From: Dyadobacter sp. 676
Lineage (GTDB): Bacteria > Bacteroidota > Bacteroidia > Cytophagales > Spirosomataceae
Assembly: GCF_040448675.1 (NCBI RefSeq)
Contig: NZ_CP159289.1
Span: 4,385,001 to 4,449,000, forward strand
Direction of reading: 5' to 3'
DNA: 64,000 bases
Below, piece by piece: positions 48,062 through 57,820 of this stretch (positions are counted from its first letter, which is position 1; each line of letters starts with the position of its first letter). The position numbers were made by a program, and so were the translations under genes. The notes under the pieces are model-generated. The model ran no database searches and was not told where the DNA came from. It worked only from the letters and a program-made list of their open reading frames with translations.

Positions 48062-51000
48062 ATGAGAAAGACTCTACTGTTTCTATTCTTAGGGTGCTTA
48101 TTGATTCCTGGCTGGCAGGCGTTTGCCCAGGATAAACAAGTATCGGGAGTTGTGACCGCCGACGACGGAAGCGTACTCCCCGGTGTGAACATCACCCTAA
48201 AAGGTACTACCAGAGGTATCACAACAGATATCGACGGAAAGTACACGATTTCAGCCCCCTCGTCAGGAACACTCGTGTTCTCATTTGTGGGTTATCTGAG
48301 CCAGAGCATCGTGGTCGGTTCGAAAACGACGATCAACGTAACGATGGTGGCTGATGCCCAGCAACTTGGCGAAGTAGTGGTAACCGCGCTGGGTATTTCC
48401 CGCGAGCGCAAGTCGCTAGGTTACAGTACGGCCACCATTTCCAATACATCCATCACAGAAGCGAGAAACACCAGCCCGCTCGACGCCCTCAATGCGCGTG
48501 TGCCGGGCCTGTCAGTGAACACCGCGTCAGGAGCGCCGGGTGCGTCTACGGTCCTGAATATCCGCGGTTTCAACTCTGTGACCGGTAACAACCAGCCGCT
48601 TTTCGTTATCGACGGCGTGCCGATGAACAACCGGGGAAACACTTCGTCAACCAATGCGCAGAACGCCAACGACGACTTTAACCGTTCGATGGACTTCGGT
48701 AACCAGATGAACGATATCAACCCTAACGAGATCGAAAGCATTACTGTACTGAAGGGTATTTCGGCGTCGGCATTGTACGGTAGCCGCGCTGCCAATGGTG
48801 CTATCCTGATCACTACCAAAAGAGGCAAGTCGGGTAAAACACAGGTCGACGTATCGTCTTCGTTCGCCCAATCCACGATTCTGCGCGTTCCTCACCTGCA
48901 AAATACCTACGGCCAGGGATGGAGCGGTTTGTTCGACCGCATCGAGAACGGTTCATGGGGGCCGAAACTTGACGGTAAAACACGTCTTTGGGGAAATATC
49001 GTGGATAACTCGCAAATGCTGGAAGCCTTTCTCGGCACAGGAAGATAATCTGAAAGACTTTTTCGACAAAGGATACGAGTGGAATAACAGCATTGCGGTG
49101 TCGGGCGGCACTGAAACTGCCAACTACCGCGTGGCGTACTCCAATGCGACGGCAGACGGGGTTGTGCCTACCAATGCCGACTCTTACAAACGTAACACAT
49201 TGAGCCTGAATGGTGGTTTGAAACTGGATAAGTTCTCGGTGAATTCAAACATCAACTACGTTCACAAGAATCAGAAAGTGATTGCAACCGGCCAGGGCGA
49301 TGACGCCGGGAGCGGTAAGGTCGTTTGGCAGGAGATTATCCAGATCCCGCGCGACCACTCAATAGTGGATTCAAAAGCGCTGCTGGACCCTAACAGCCCG
49401 TACTACAAGTTCATGACGTTGGATAATTATTTTACGCCATACGCACAAAATCCTTACTGGACACTTTATAACCAGGGGAACAATTACGACGAGGACCGCA
49501 TTTTCGGTAACATCGAGTTCGGGTATCAGCTGCTGAAAGACCTGGATGTAAAATTCAGGGTCGGTGGCGACTATTCCGATGCATTTCAGAAAGATTGGGG
49601 TAACGTAGGGAAAATAACCCCGGGGACTCCAAACAGTTCCGCCAACAATGTTTTCGGTGGCGTATCGCAGCTGGCCAGGCAGAACCGCCAGTTCAACAGC
49701 GACCTGATCTTCAATTTCAAACACAATTTCGGATCACGGTTCGATGTGCAGGCGTTCCTGGGACATAACCTCAATGAAAGAACTGCGCAGACCAATTTTG
49801 CAAAAGTTACCAATCTTGACCTTCCCGGGTTCTATAACCTTTCGAACAGTTCCGTAACGCCGATCACTTTCGCCACAAGCAGCAAACGTCGGCTCGTAGG
49901 TGTGTATGGTCAGGCTACATTCGGTTTCGATAACTGGTTGTACCTGACTGTCGGTGCGCGGAACGACTGGAGTAGTACGCTGCCCAAAGGCAAAAACTCC
50001 TACTTCTATCCAAGCGCGAGCATCAGCGCCGTACTTTCGGATGTATTCAAGCTGCCTGCGGAGATTCCTTTCGTAAAAGTGCGTTTTGCAGCGGCTTCCG
50101 CGGGTAATGATGCCGAGCCCTATCAGATCTACTCGGTGTATGTTCCGGGTTCGATCCGCGCCGGTGGCTTTGGTAGCATCAACTTCCCGTTCGGTGGTGT
50201 GAATGCATACGAGGTGTCCAACAACCCTGGGAACCAGGCGCTGAAACCGGAAATCTCTACCGAATACGAAGGCGGTCTTGAACTCGGGTTCTTCGGAAGA
50301 AGAGTTGGGCTGGACGTGAGCTATTATAACAAGCTCACCAAAAACCAGATTATCAGCCTTAATCTCGAACCCGCAACGGGTGCTACCGCACAGACAGTCA
50401 ACCTGGGTAGCGTGAGAAACAAAGGTGTCGAGTTAGCGTTGAACCTGATCCCGGTACGTGCCGAGAAATTCGAATGGGGCGTTACCGTGAATTACAACAA
50501 GATCTGGAACGAGGTAGAATCGCTGGGTCTTGAAGGCGGCTCAGGAAATATTCTCCTGAACAGCAGCTACAACGTGAAGCTTCGCGCAGTGGTAGGCAAG
50601 CCGCTGGGCGCCATTTACTCGCCCGATGTGCAACGCGATCCGAATGGTAACATCATCGTGAACCCGACAAACGGCCTGCCGCTGGTAAGCTCAGAAGAAA
50701 CATACAGAGGTTCCATCAACCCGAACTATACGCTGGGCGTTTCAACTTACCTCGATTACAAAGGTTTCAGACTAAGTGCGAATGGCGACTACCGCAACGG
50801 TGGTGTGTTCTATTCTTACACCGCACGCCTGAACTACTTCAACGGAAATGCTTACATGACGCAATACAATGACAGAGAGCCGTTTGTAGTACCGGGTTCT
50901 GTGATCAAAACGGACGAAGGCTATGTGCCCAATAACGTTCCGGTGTCGCGTGCGGATGTGTATACGTACTACGGCGGATCTACATCGCCTAACGAATACA

Positions 51001-51266
51001 ACCACGTTCTGCCGAAGACCTTCTTCAAGCTCAGAAACGTATCGCTTACTTACACCATCCCCAAGAAATCGCTGGAAAAACTGCCGGTTAGGGGTGCATC
51101 CGTGGGTATTTTCGGCCGTAACCTGATCCTGTGGACGCCAAAGGGCAACCACTTTGTTGACCCCGAAGCCAATACGTTCGGAACCAGCCTGAAAAACCTC
51201 TATGGCGAATTCGCGGCGGGACCTTCGACTGCGACGTATGGTGTTCAGTTAAATCTATCATTCTAA
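48062..51266 (+). pseudogene. SusC/RagA transporter 3 with apparent +1 frameshift
   Basis: The first 320 residues (signal peptide, CarboxypepD-like domain, TonB-box-like LGEVVVTALG, plug with LFVIDGVPMNNRG and VLKGISASALYGSRAANGA) and the rest of the barrel are in different frames. The switch is at GG 49021-49022, where one base fewer gives NSQMLKPFSAQEDNLKDFF, the usual sequence there, and a product of 1067 residues. The barrel ends NLSF as expected. Downstream, the SusD gene starts 11 bases later and the operon is otherwise intact. An assembly indel is the likely cause. Confidence 0.9.
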
Positions 51267-51277
51267 TTAGGCTTCAA

Positions 51278-52756
51278 ATGAAAGGTATCATAAAAAATAG
51301 TGTATTGCTGCTTGCGGCACTTTCACTGGGCTCCTGCAACGACTGGCTGGATGTGAACGAAGATCCGAACAACCCGACCAACGTCGCACCGGAGTTCGTG
51401 TTGCCGGCTGCGCAAGCGTCTGTGGTGGGTGCTGTTGGAGGTGATCTGGCGATCATTGGCGGAATTTGGTCGCAGCACTGGACGCAGTCCAACGCAAGCT
51501 CCCAGTATCGCAATATCGATGCATACGATCTTAATCCGTCGGATTACAATGGCCTGTGGACCGAGTTGTACGCAGGTGGTTTAAACGACTTCGAGGACAT
51601 TAAGAACAAAGCGACCGCCAGCGGAAATAACAATATGGTGTTGCAGGCGGTAGCCGTGCAGACCTATGGTTTCCAGTTGCTGGCTGACTTTTTCGACAAA
51701 ATTCCTTTGACCGAGGCATTGCAGGTCGAAACGAATAAATCGCCGAAATACGACGACGGCCCGGCGGTATATGCCGAGTTGCTGAAGAGACTCGACGCTG
51801 CCCTGGCGCTCGACTTTAATAATGGTAAATCCACTGCGGTGTCTTCCGACCTCATTTACGGCGGTTTGAGTGCCGACGACCAGATCGATCAATGGAAGCG
51901 TTTTGTAAACACGCTGAAACTGAAAATGTATCTTCGCCAGACTGCGAGCCCTAATGCGACTCAGGCTGTTGCGGCGATCAAAGCCATGCTGGATGCCAAC
52001 ACTCCCTTTCTGGAAGATGATGCAGCGCTGACCAAGTTCGTCGACGAGCCGAACCGCAGTAATCCATTATATGAAACAAACGTACGCCAGCTCAACACGT
52101 CTACCAACCTTCGTTTGAGCAGGACGCTGCAAACCTACTTGCAGGCTAACGGTGACGATGCACGCCTCGCGGCTTACTTTACACCTGGCGCGACAGGTCA
52201 ATACGGCCTTGAACAGGGTGATTACGATAATGCATCCGTTGCCCCCGGCACTCCCAGCGTAGCAAAAATGTCCCCAACCGATCCCTTCTACTTTTTCAGT
52301 ATCGATGAGGTTTATTTCCTGTTGTCAGAAGCGTACCTGCGTATCGGTAACGATGCGAAAGCGAAGGAGTTTTATGAAAAAGCTGTTCCTGCTGCCTACG
52401 CAAAATTTAACATTGCATTTGATGCCAAGAAAATCGCAAAAGGCGGTGTTTATGAATATCCTGCGACAGGCGGCCTTGAAGCGAAACTGAAAGCGATTAT
52501 GTACCAGAAATGGGTTGCGATGTTCCGGCAGGGATACGAGTCGTTTCTGGATCAGGCGCGCACTGGTTATCCCGAGAAGTCCCCGGTAAGGTCGACAGCC
52601 AATAACTACGTTCCCGGTCAATGGACGGTGTCGATAGAAGCAGTAACCAATAATGCATTGCCCAAGCGCATTCCATACGTCGCTGCGTCGAGAGATGTTA
52701 ATGTTAATACGCCTCCCTCCGTACCGATTACCCAGAAGGTTTGGTGGATGAAATAA
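51278..52756 (+). CDS. SusD/RagB-like lipoprotein 3
   Basis: The 492-residue surface lipoprotein has a signal ending in LGSC, the SusD-like_2 N-terminal motif DVNEDPNNPTNV and a helical SusD body (YGFQLLADFFDKIPLTEAL near 130). It partners SusC 3, encoded 11 bases upstream, and is followed by two small lipoproteins, one carrying an Ig-like fold, as often seen in Bacteroidota uptake operons. Ligand unknown. Confidence 0.94.
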   Translation: MKGIIKNSVLLLAALSLGSCNDWLDVNEDPNNPTNVAPEFVLPAAQASVVGAVGGDLAIIGGIWSQHWTQSNASSQYRNIDAYDLNPSDYNGLWTELYAGGLNDFEDIKNKATASGNNNMVLQAVAVQTYGFQLLADFFDKIPLTEALQVETNKSPKYDDGPAVYAELLKRLDAALALDFNNGKSTAVSSDLIYGGLSADDQIDQWKRFVNTLKLKMYLRQTASPNATQAVAAIKAMLDANTPFLEDDAALTKFVDEPNRSNPLYETNVRQLNTSTNLRLSRTLQTYLQANGDDARLAAYFTPGATGQYGLEQGDYDNASVAPGTPSVAKMSPTDPFYFFSIDEVYFLLSEAYLRIGNDAKAKEFYEKAVPAAYAKFNIAFDAKKIAKGGVYEYPATGGLEAKLKAIMYQKWVAMFRQGYESFLDQARTGYPEKSPVRSTANNYVPGQWTVSIEAVTNNALPKRIPYVAASRDVNVNTPPSVPITQKVWWMK

Positions 52757-52781
52757 TCACAGGTCATTGATAACAGATATT

Positions 52782-53417
52782 ATGAAAAAAGGAATAAAAC
52801 TGCTAATGGTAGCCTTGACCTTGTTCGCAGCGTTTTCGTGCGACGAGGACAAGGTAACAGAAGGTATTTCTACAATTACCTATTATCCCATTATCACACT
52901 TAAGGGTGATCAATGGAATGTGGTAAAGGTAGGCGGAACTTTCACGGACGCGGGTGCAACGGCCAAGGAAGGTGATAAGGACATCGAGGTGAAAGTTACC
53001 GGCTCGGTGGACACCAAGACGCCGGGGGTGTATGTGATCCAATACGATGCGGTGAACAAGGATGGTTATTCGTCCACCGAATACAGGTATGTCGGGGTTA
53101 TTTCCAATGCTGCCTGGGGAGTTGATATTTCGGGGTCCTATAAACGTAATGCGGGTGCTTTCGGGGTTTCCAAGGTGACGAAAGTCGCTGAGAACCTGTA
53201 CAGGTCGGACAACGTCGGCGGTGTTGCAGTACCCGCTCCGAGCGATGCAGTTCTCTTTTATTACTTCGATAAAGGCAAGCTTGGTGTTCCCTATCAGCTG
53301 ACGCCCGGCAACGCATTCGAATGTACCGATGCTACTATCAAGGAAGGCGTGTCTTATAGCTGGGTAGTAATTAACCCGGGCTTCGGTACAGCGCTTCGTA
53401 CTTTTGAAAAACAATAA
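52782..53417 (+). CDS. DUF5011-type Ig-like lipoprotein (BT_2262-like)
   Basis: From ATG 52782 the product has 211 residues, with a lipoprotein signal ending in FSC. Residues 35-100 resemble a bacterial Ig-like DUF5011 domain (G-T-F-x-D-x-G-A-x-A pattern, TPGVYVIQYDAVNKDGYSS). The C-terminal half is beta-rich and unnamed. It is probably a surface accessory binding protein of SusC/D operon 3. An in-frame start at 52767 is possible. Its stop is 10 bases before the next gene. Confidence 0.8.
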   Translation: MKKGIKLLMVALTLFAAFSCDEDKVTEGISTITYYPIITLKGDQWNVVKVGGTFTDAGATAKEGDKDIEVKVTGSVDTKTPGVYVIQYDAVNKDGYSSTEYRYVGVISNAAWGVDISGSYKRNAGAFGVSKVTKVAENLYRSDNVGGVAVPAPSDAVLFYYFDKGKLGVPYQLTPGNAFECTDATIKEGVSYSWVVINPGFGTALRTFEKQ

Positions 53418-53427
53418 AATGGACGTT

Positions 53428-53929
53428 ATGAAATATATAAAGTATTCTCTGATATTATTGGTGTTCGCATTGGCTTCCTGCGATCTTGGTAGTGAGCCGG
53501 CCATAGAAGGTACGAAATTGCAGGCAATGTGCGGTGAATGGTGGGTTCAGGTATATTCGGGGGGAGAAAACCAGGATCTTGGTTATCACCTAATCACGAC
53601 GTCTAATACTGCCGAAAACAACGAGACAGATCTCATCGTAGACGATCATGGTATGCTGGTCGACTATAAATATCCACCTCTCAGGGTGATTTCAAAAGTG
53701 AATCTTGGGGGGCTTGACTTTTAATCCAACCACCGATCTGCCAAACCTTAACACAGGAGAAAGCGCGGTGTCGATTCTGGAAGGAAAGATTATCAAGGGC
53801 GCCGCAACCACTCCGGGAGGGAACAAGACGGATTCTATTTATGTGAAATTCGAATTCAAGAAAGTGCCGGGAGAACAGTATGAATATGCCGGCTACCGTC
53901 GCACTGGCTTCCAGGAAGACGAGCATTAA
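53428..53929 (+). pseudogene. Lipid-binding-hydrolase-like lipoprotein, apparent +1 frameshift
   Basis: A lipoprotein signal ending in LASC and a GEWWVQVYSGG motif suggest the lipid-binding putative hydrolase family (PF12888 type) that accompanies DUF5011 proteins in SusC/D operons; this naming is from memory of context. The frame breaks at six G residues (53707-53712). With five, it reads VNLGGLTFNPTTDLPN and gives 166 residues ending EDEH. ATG 53419 is an alternative start. It is the last gene before the terminator at 53951. Confidence 0.7.
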
Positions 53930-53950
53930 TAAACGCAGTCTCGCATAACC

Positions 53951-53984
53951 AAGGCCTTACTCATTGCGGGGTAAGGCCTTTTTT
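53951..53984 (+). terminator. Terminator of SusC/D operon 3
   Basis: AAGGCCTTAC (53951-53960) pairs perfectly with GTAAGGCCTT (53971-53980), followed by TTTT, 22 bases after the last lipoprotein gene. Confidence 0.92.
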
Positions 53985-54091
53985 ATGCGATAACAAGGAG
54001 CCTTGAAGTGGTAAAGTTGCAAATTCATTTTGGAAGCTTAGATGATGTTTCCGATCTTGAAAAATCTGATGTTATATTTTGAGAATCTTAC

Positions 54092-55432
54092 ATGACTACT
54101 CCCTTTACCAAATCTATCTTATTCGGATGGAATGTTTCGCTGGCAACCGTCTTGCTCGGTATTTCAGGCCATATTGCATTGGCCCAGTCGCCGCTCGCCA
54201 GGACGATCGATCAGAAAGCGCCGGCGCTGGAAAAGAAGCTGGTCGAATGGCGGCGTGATTTTCACCAGAATCCAGAGCTGGGTAACAGGGAATTTAAGAC
54301 CGCAGAGAAAGTTGCCAATCACCTGAAACAGCTGGGCATCGACGTGCAAACCGGCGTAGCGCATACAGGGGTCGTCGGGATGCTGAAAGGTGGAAAGCCG
54401 GGGCCGGTAGTGGCGCTGCGTGCCGATATGGATGGCCTGCCGGTAACCGAGCGGGGGGATCTGCCATTTAAGTCGAAGGTGACCACCGAATACAACGGAC
54501 AAAATACGGGCGTCATGCACGCATGTGGGCATGACACGCACGTGGCGATACTCATGGGTGTGGCCGAAGTTTTGGCATCCGTAAAGAATGAGCTTCCCGG
54601 AACCATTAAATTCATATTCCAGCCGGCCGAAGAAGGCGCCCCGCAAGGTGAGGAGGGAGGAGCGGAACTGATGGTGAGGGAAGGAGTACTCGAAAATCCG
54701 AAAGTCGCCGCGATTTTTGGCTTACATATCGACTCGCAGATCGAAGTAGGGAAGATCGCCTACCGCCCGGGCGCAACGATGGCAGCGGTCGATTTTTTCA
54801 GTATCGATGTAAAAGGAAAGCAAACACATGGGGCATATCCGTGGTCTGGCGTCGATCCGATCGTGACGTCGTCGCAAATCGTCAATGCATTGCAAACGAT
54901 TGTCAGCCGCAACCTCGACCTTACGCATGCTCCAGCCGTCGTAACAATCGGCGCTATTCACGGCGGCGTGCGGCAGAATATCATCCCGGAGTCGGTAAAA
55001 ATGATCGGCACGATCCGTACGTTCGACGAAAAAATGCATTCGTACGTACATGAGCGCCTGAAAGATATCTCTACGAATATTGCAGAAAGTGCAGGGGCAA
55101 CCGCGTCCGTGGATATCGATGTCATGTACCCGGTGACTTTCAATGACGAAGCATTGACCGCCAAAATGATCGGAACGCTGGAAAACGTGGCGGGTAAAGA
55201 GAACGTGAATCTGATCCCGGCCAAAACCGGGGCAGAGGATTTTTCCTATTATCAACAGAAAGTACCCGGTTTCTTCTTCTTTTTAGGGGGTATGCCAAAA
55301 GGTAAGAGCGTTGCCGAAGCCGCCCCGCACCATACGCCGGATTTCTACGTCGACGAAGGCAGCCTCGTACTCGGCGTGCGTTCCATCGCCCGCCTGGCGA
55401 CCGATTATCTGGAAAAATCAAAAATTAAATAG
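54092..55432 (+). CDS. Secreted M20-family amidohydrolase/peptidase
   Basis: The 446-residue enzyme has a signal peptide ending near ALAQ (about 32) and the M20/amidohydrolase metal-site motifs: RADMDGLP, HACGHDTHVAIL and the EEG/EEGGAELM region, with a dimerisation domain inserted and late HHTPDFYVDE. Relatives remove acyl groups from amino acids or hydrolyse small peptides using two metal ions. It follows SusC/D operon 3 past a terminator, so it is not strictly co-transcribed, but its location suggests a peptide-derived nutrient (inference). Confidence 0.9.
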   Translation: MTTPFTKSILFGWNVSLATVLLGISGHIALAQSPLARTIDQKAPALEKKLVEWRRDFHQNPELGNREFKTAEKVANHLKQLGIDVQTGVAHTGVVGMLKGGKPGPVVALRADMDGLPVTERGDLPFKSKVTTEYNGQNTGVMHACGHDTHVAILMGVAEVLASVKNELPGTIKFIFQPAEEGAPQGEEGGAELMVREGVLENPKVAAIFGLHIDSQIEVGKIAYRPGATMAAVDFFSIDVKGKQTHGAYPWSGVDPIVTSSQIVNALQTIVSRNLDLTHAPAVVTIGAIHGGVRQNIIPESVKMIGTIRTFDEKMHSYVHERLKDISTNIAESAGATASVDIDVMYPVTFNDEALTAKMIGTLENVAGKENVNLIPAKTGAEDFSYYQQKVPGFFFFLGGMPKGKSVAEAAPHHTPDFYVDEGSLVLGVRSIARLATDYLEKSKIK

Positions 55433-55476
55433 CGCCTTTCGATAGGGGCTATTCCATAGCGGCAATTCCATAGGGG

Positions 55477-56277
55477 CTATTCCGGAATGTTCTTCCTGAC
55501 CTGATCAAACAGCAGGCTCGGGAAGAACCTTTTGAGGTAAATGGCGGCAACTTCTTTGAACCCTCCAATATAGATTTCCTTTTTATCCTTCCTGACTGCG
55601 TCGAGTATTTTTTCTGCACACACATCGGCCGGAATGCCCCTGGCCTGGTTACTATCCATTTTGCCGAATTTGTCCCCCGAAGCATTCAGTGCATTCAATG
55701 AAATATTCGTGCGGATGTATCCCGGGCAGATGGTGGTGACTTTGATATTATGCTGATACCCCTCGGCGCGCAGGGAGTCGTAAAAACCTTGCAAAGCATG
55801 TTTGGCGGCATTGTAGCCCGAACGCATGATCGTACCTATCTTCCCCGCGACACTGCTCATGACAATAAAATGTCCCGACTGCCGGGCGATCATATGTGGC
55901 AGGACCGCTTTTGTAAGTGCCACTGTACTAAAAAAGTTGACGTTCATCAGGCTCTGGTAAACTTCCAGATCCGTGTCGTTGATGTAGGAACGCTGGCTGA
56001 CACCCGCGTTATGGACCATAATGTCGACACGCCCGAAATGCGCGATTACCTGGTCGGCAGCAGGCCGGGCCTGGTCGAACCGGGTAACATCCAACGGCAG
56101 GACCAATATATCAGCGTCAGGCAATGCCGTTTGGTGTTTTACCCTTTCCAGTTCCTCGCGACGGCGTGCAGTAAGCACGAGTTTCGCGCCTTGTCTGGCG
56201 AAAGCCATGGCCAATGCCTCGCCGATACCCGACGATGCCCCTGTGATCCAGACAACCTTATCCTTGAAATTTGTCAT
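55477..56277 (-). CDS. SDR-family short-chain dehydrogenase/reductase
   Basis: The 266-residue Rossmann-fold protein has the cofactor motif TGASSGIG (about 12-19), NAG at the central strand (HNAGVSQ) and the catalytic SGYNAAKHALQGF with Tyr and Lys, as in classical SDR enzymes. NAD(P)H-dependent oxidoreduction of an unknown substrate is expected; the C-terminal basic helix and family resemblance to DHRS7-like enzymes hint at membrane association. It lies 9 bases after the LD-carboxypeptidase gene. Confidence 0.9.
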   Translation of the reverse strand: MTNFKDKVVWITGASSGIGEALAMAFARQGAKLVLTARRREELERVKHQTALPDADILVLPLDVTRFDQARPAADQVIAHFGRVDIMVHNAGVSQRSYINDTDLEVYQSLMNVNFFSTVALTKAVLPHMIARQSGHFIVMSSVAGKIGTIMRSGYNAAKHALQGFYDSLRAEGYQHNIKVTTICPGYIRTNISLNALNASGDKFGKMDSNQARGIPADVCAEKILDAVRKDKKEIYIGGFKEVAAIYLKRFFPSLLFDQVRKNIPE

Positions 56278-56286
56278 ATTTCTGAG

Positions 56287-57219
56287 CTATATAACGGTGG
56301 AATTTGAGAGGAAACGGAGTTGCACGGCTTTCTCCGACACGCTCAATGCGGCCGTCATACCTACACCTATCGCCCGATTGTCGCCAACGTGGCCAACCGG
56401 GAAATCGTAGCACACCGGATAATCGAAGCCGGCCACATGTTCACGGATAATTTCGTAAGAATCCTTGCCGAAGACAGGACTGTTGTTATCCTTCATGTCG
56501 GTAAACTGCCCCACGATCAACCCCGCGAGCTTGTCCAGTTTGCCCGACCGTTTCAGCTGGATCATCATCCGGTCGAGGTTATACAAATATTCATTGATGT
56601 CCTCGATAAAAAGGATTTTACTATCCGTATCGATTTCCGTTTCCGATCCGATCATGTGTGCGAGCAGGCAAAGATTTCCTCCAACAACCTGCGCCGTTGC
56701 ATGCCCGGCCCGATTGAAAGGGTGAGCAGGCACATCGTAGGTTGGCAATTCGCCGAAAAGCATTTGTCTGAGCGATTCCGCCGCCAGCTCCGCGCCCGCG
56801 CATGTGATGGTTTTGGCCATCGGTGCATGAATACTAGCGTAGCCGAGCCGGAAAGTCCTGGCAAGGAAGGCTGTCAGGTCGCTGAAACCGATAATCCATT
56901 TGGGGACTTTGACGAATTTGTCGAAATGGAGGCGATCCACGATCCGCGAGCAGCCGTAGCCTCCCCGGGCGGCAATTATAGCTCTAATCGAGGGATCGTC
57001 CAGCATTTGCTGCACATCCGCCAACCGGTCGTCGTCGGAGGCTGAAAACTGGTTAAACGAAGTTCTCAGGGTTTTTCCCTCGACCACTTCAAGCCCCCAT
57101 TGTTCGGTAAACAACCTGATGCCGGGAACGACGTCTTCATATTTCACAATACTGGCGGGAGCAACGACCCCGACGCGGTCACCGGGTTGCAGGAATGCAG
57201 GAAATTGGATTGGATTCAT
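56287..57219 (-). CDS. LD-carboxypeptidase (S66 family)
   Basis: This cytosolic enzyme trims the terminal D-alanine from L,D-linked murein tetrapeptides during wall recycling. The 310-residue length fits. The nucleophile serine lies in IGFSDLTA (about S113), with the glutamate in FIEDINEYLYNLDRM and histidine in PVGHVGDNRA as the other triad members. GGYGCSRIVD is the usual substrate-pocket motif. A -7 element TATCTTTG lies 45 bases upstream. It fits with the nearby NagZ-like recycling gene. Confidence 0.92.
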   Translation of the reverse strand: MNPIQFPAFLQPGDRVGVVAPASIVKYEDVVPGIRLFTEQWGLEVVEGKTLRTSFNQFSASDDDRLADVQQMLDDPSIRAIIAARGGYGCSRIVDRLHFDKFVKVPKWIIGFSDLTAFLARTFRLGYASIHAPMAKTITCAGAELAAESLRQMLFGELPTYDVPAHPFNRAGHATAQVVGGNLCLLAHMIGSETEIDTDSKILFIEDINEYLYNLDRMMIQLKRSGKLDKLAGLIVGQFTDMKDNNSPVFGKDSYEIIREHVAGFDYPVCYDFPVGHVGDNRAIGVGMTAALSVSEKAVQLRFLSNSTVI

Positions 57220-57251
57220 TCAGATTAATAAGCAATGCCTTTTGATTGCTT

Positions 57252-57380
57252 CTATTTTCGCGGCAAAGATAGGACTAGTAATTCTTTTCTTTCTTCGAAT
57301 GCAACTTCAAACCCCCGCAAAAGTGCTCTCACGGCCTCTATCACTTCTTCTTTTTCGGTCTTTATCGTCAGCGTAGTCAT
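57252..57380 (-). CDS. Possible 42-residue small protein, antitoxin-like start
   Basis: A short ATG frame encodes a protein starting MTTLTIKTEKEEVIEAV and continuing with a charged helix. The start resembles small DUF2683/antitoxin-type proteins. The C-terminus may be altered: removing one A from a run near 57286 would end the protein five residues earlier in ...ERKNY. No toxin gene is adjacent. The frame overlaps the -7 element used by the LD-carboxypeptidase. Confidence 0.35.
   Translation of the reverse strand: MTTLTIKTEKEEVIEAVRALLRGFEVAFEERKELLVLSLPRK
57264..57271 (-). promoter_or_regulatory. -7 element upstream of LD-carboxypeptidase
   Basis: TATCTTTG on the minus strand is an exact TAnnTTTG element 45 bases before the ATG at 57219; no clear TTG at -33. 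Confidence 0.4.
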
Positions 57381-57433
57381 GTTCTTCGATGACGATTACG
57401 GATTGAAGTTGCAAATTTTCCGGTTGGAAAGCA

Positions 57434-57754
57434 TCAGACAAAAATCACGTCCTGCACGAGCTCGCTGCCCATTTCGCGGTTGATCAGCTCGATGATTTTG
57501 CTTTTTGCCCGGAAAAGCTCGTTACGCAGCGGTGCGGACTCGATTTGCAGGAACAGAATGCCATCCTTGATATACACCTTTTGGGTACGGGTAGCGATGG
57601 CCGAACCCATGATCTTGTCCCAATGCGCAACCACATAGGATTGGTCGAAACGGCTACGCAGCTTGTACTTATCGAGCATTTGATCGATAGCTTCCTTCAA
57701 CGGCGTGATTCCGGGCCGCCGGGATGCTTTTTCTTTGTCAAATCGATAGTACAT
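57434..57754 (-). CDS. DUF721 (DciA-like) protein
   Basis: The 106-residue protein matches the DUF721 pattern: basic N-terminus, LKEAIDQMLDKYKL helix, and the core VVAHWDKIMGSAIATRTQKVYIKDGILFLQIESAPLRNEL with hydrophobic beta-strands. DciA-type members load or regulate the replicative helicase DnaB in bacteria lacking DnaC; in Bacteroidota this role is likely but unproven. The length is short for DciA but usual in this phylum. Confidence 0.85.
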   Translation of the reverse strand: MYYRFDKEKASRRPGITPLKEAIDQMLDKYKLRSRFDQSYVVAHWDKIMGSAIATRTQKVYIKDGILFLQIESAPLRNELFRAKSKIIELINREMGSELVQDVIFV

Positions 57755-57820
57755 TGTTAAAAACTGGTTCGTGGATATTACAAAAGTAGCAAGTTCATGG
57801 TTTGGCGCGAGTAACCCGGG

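Noticed and set aside
37601..55432. Polysaccharide utilisation locus
   Set aside because: Three SusC/D pairs are present, but no glycoside hydrolase, lyase, sulfatase or hybrid regulator is in the cluster, so the PUL label would be unsupported.
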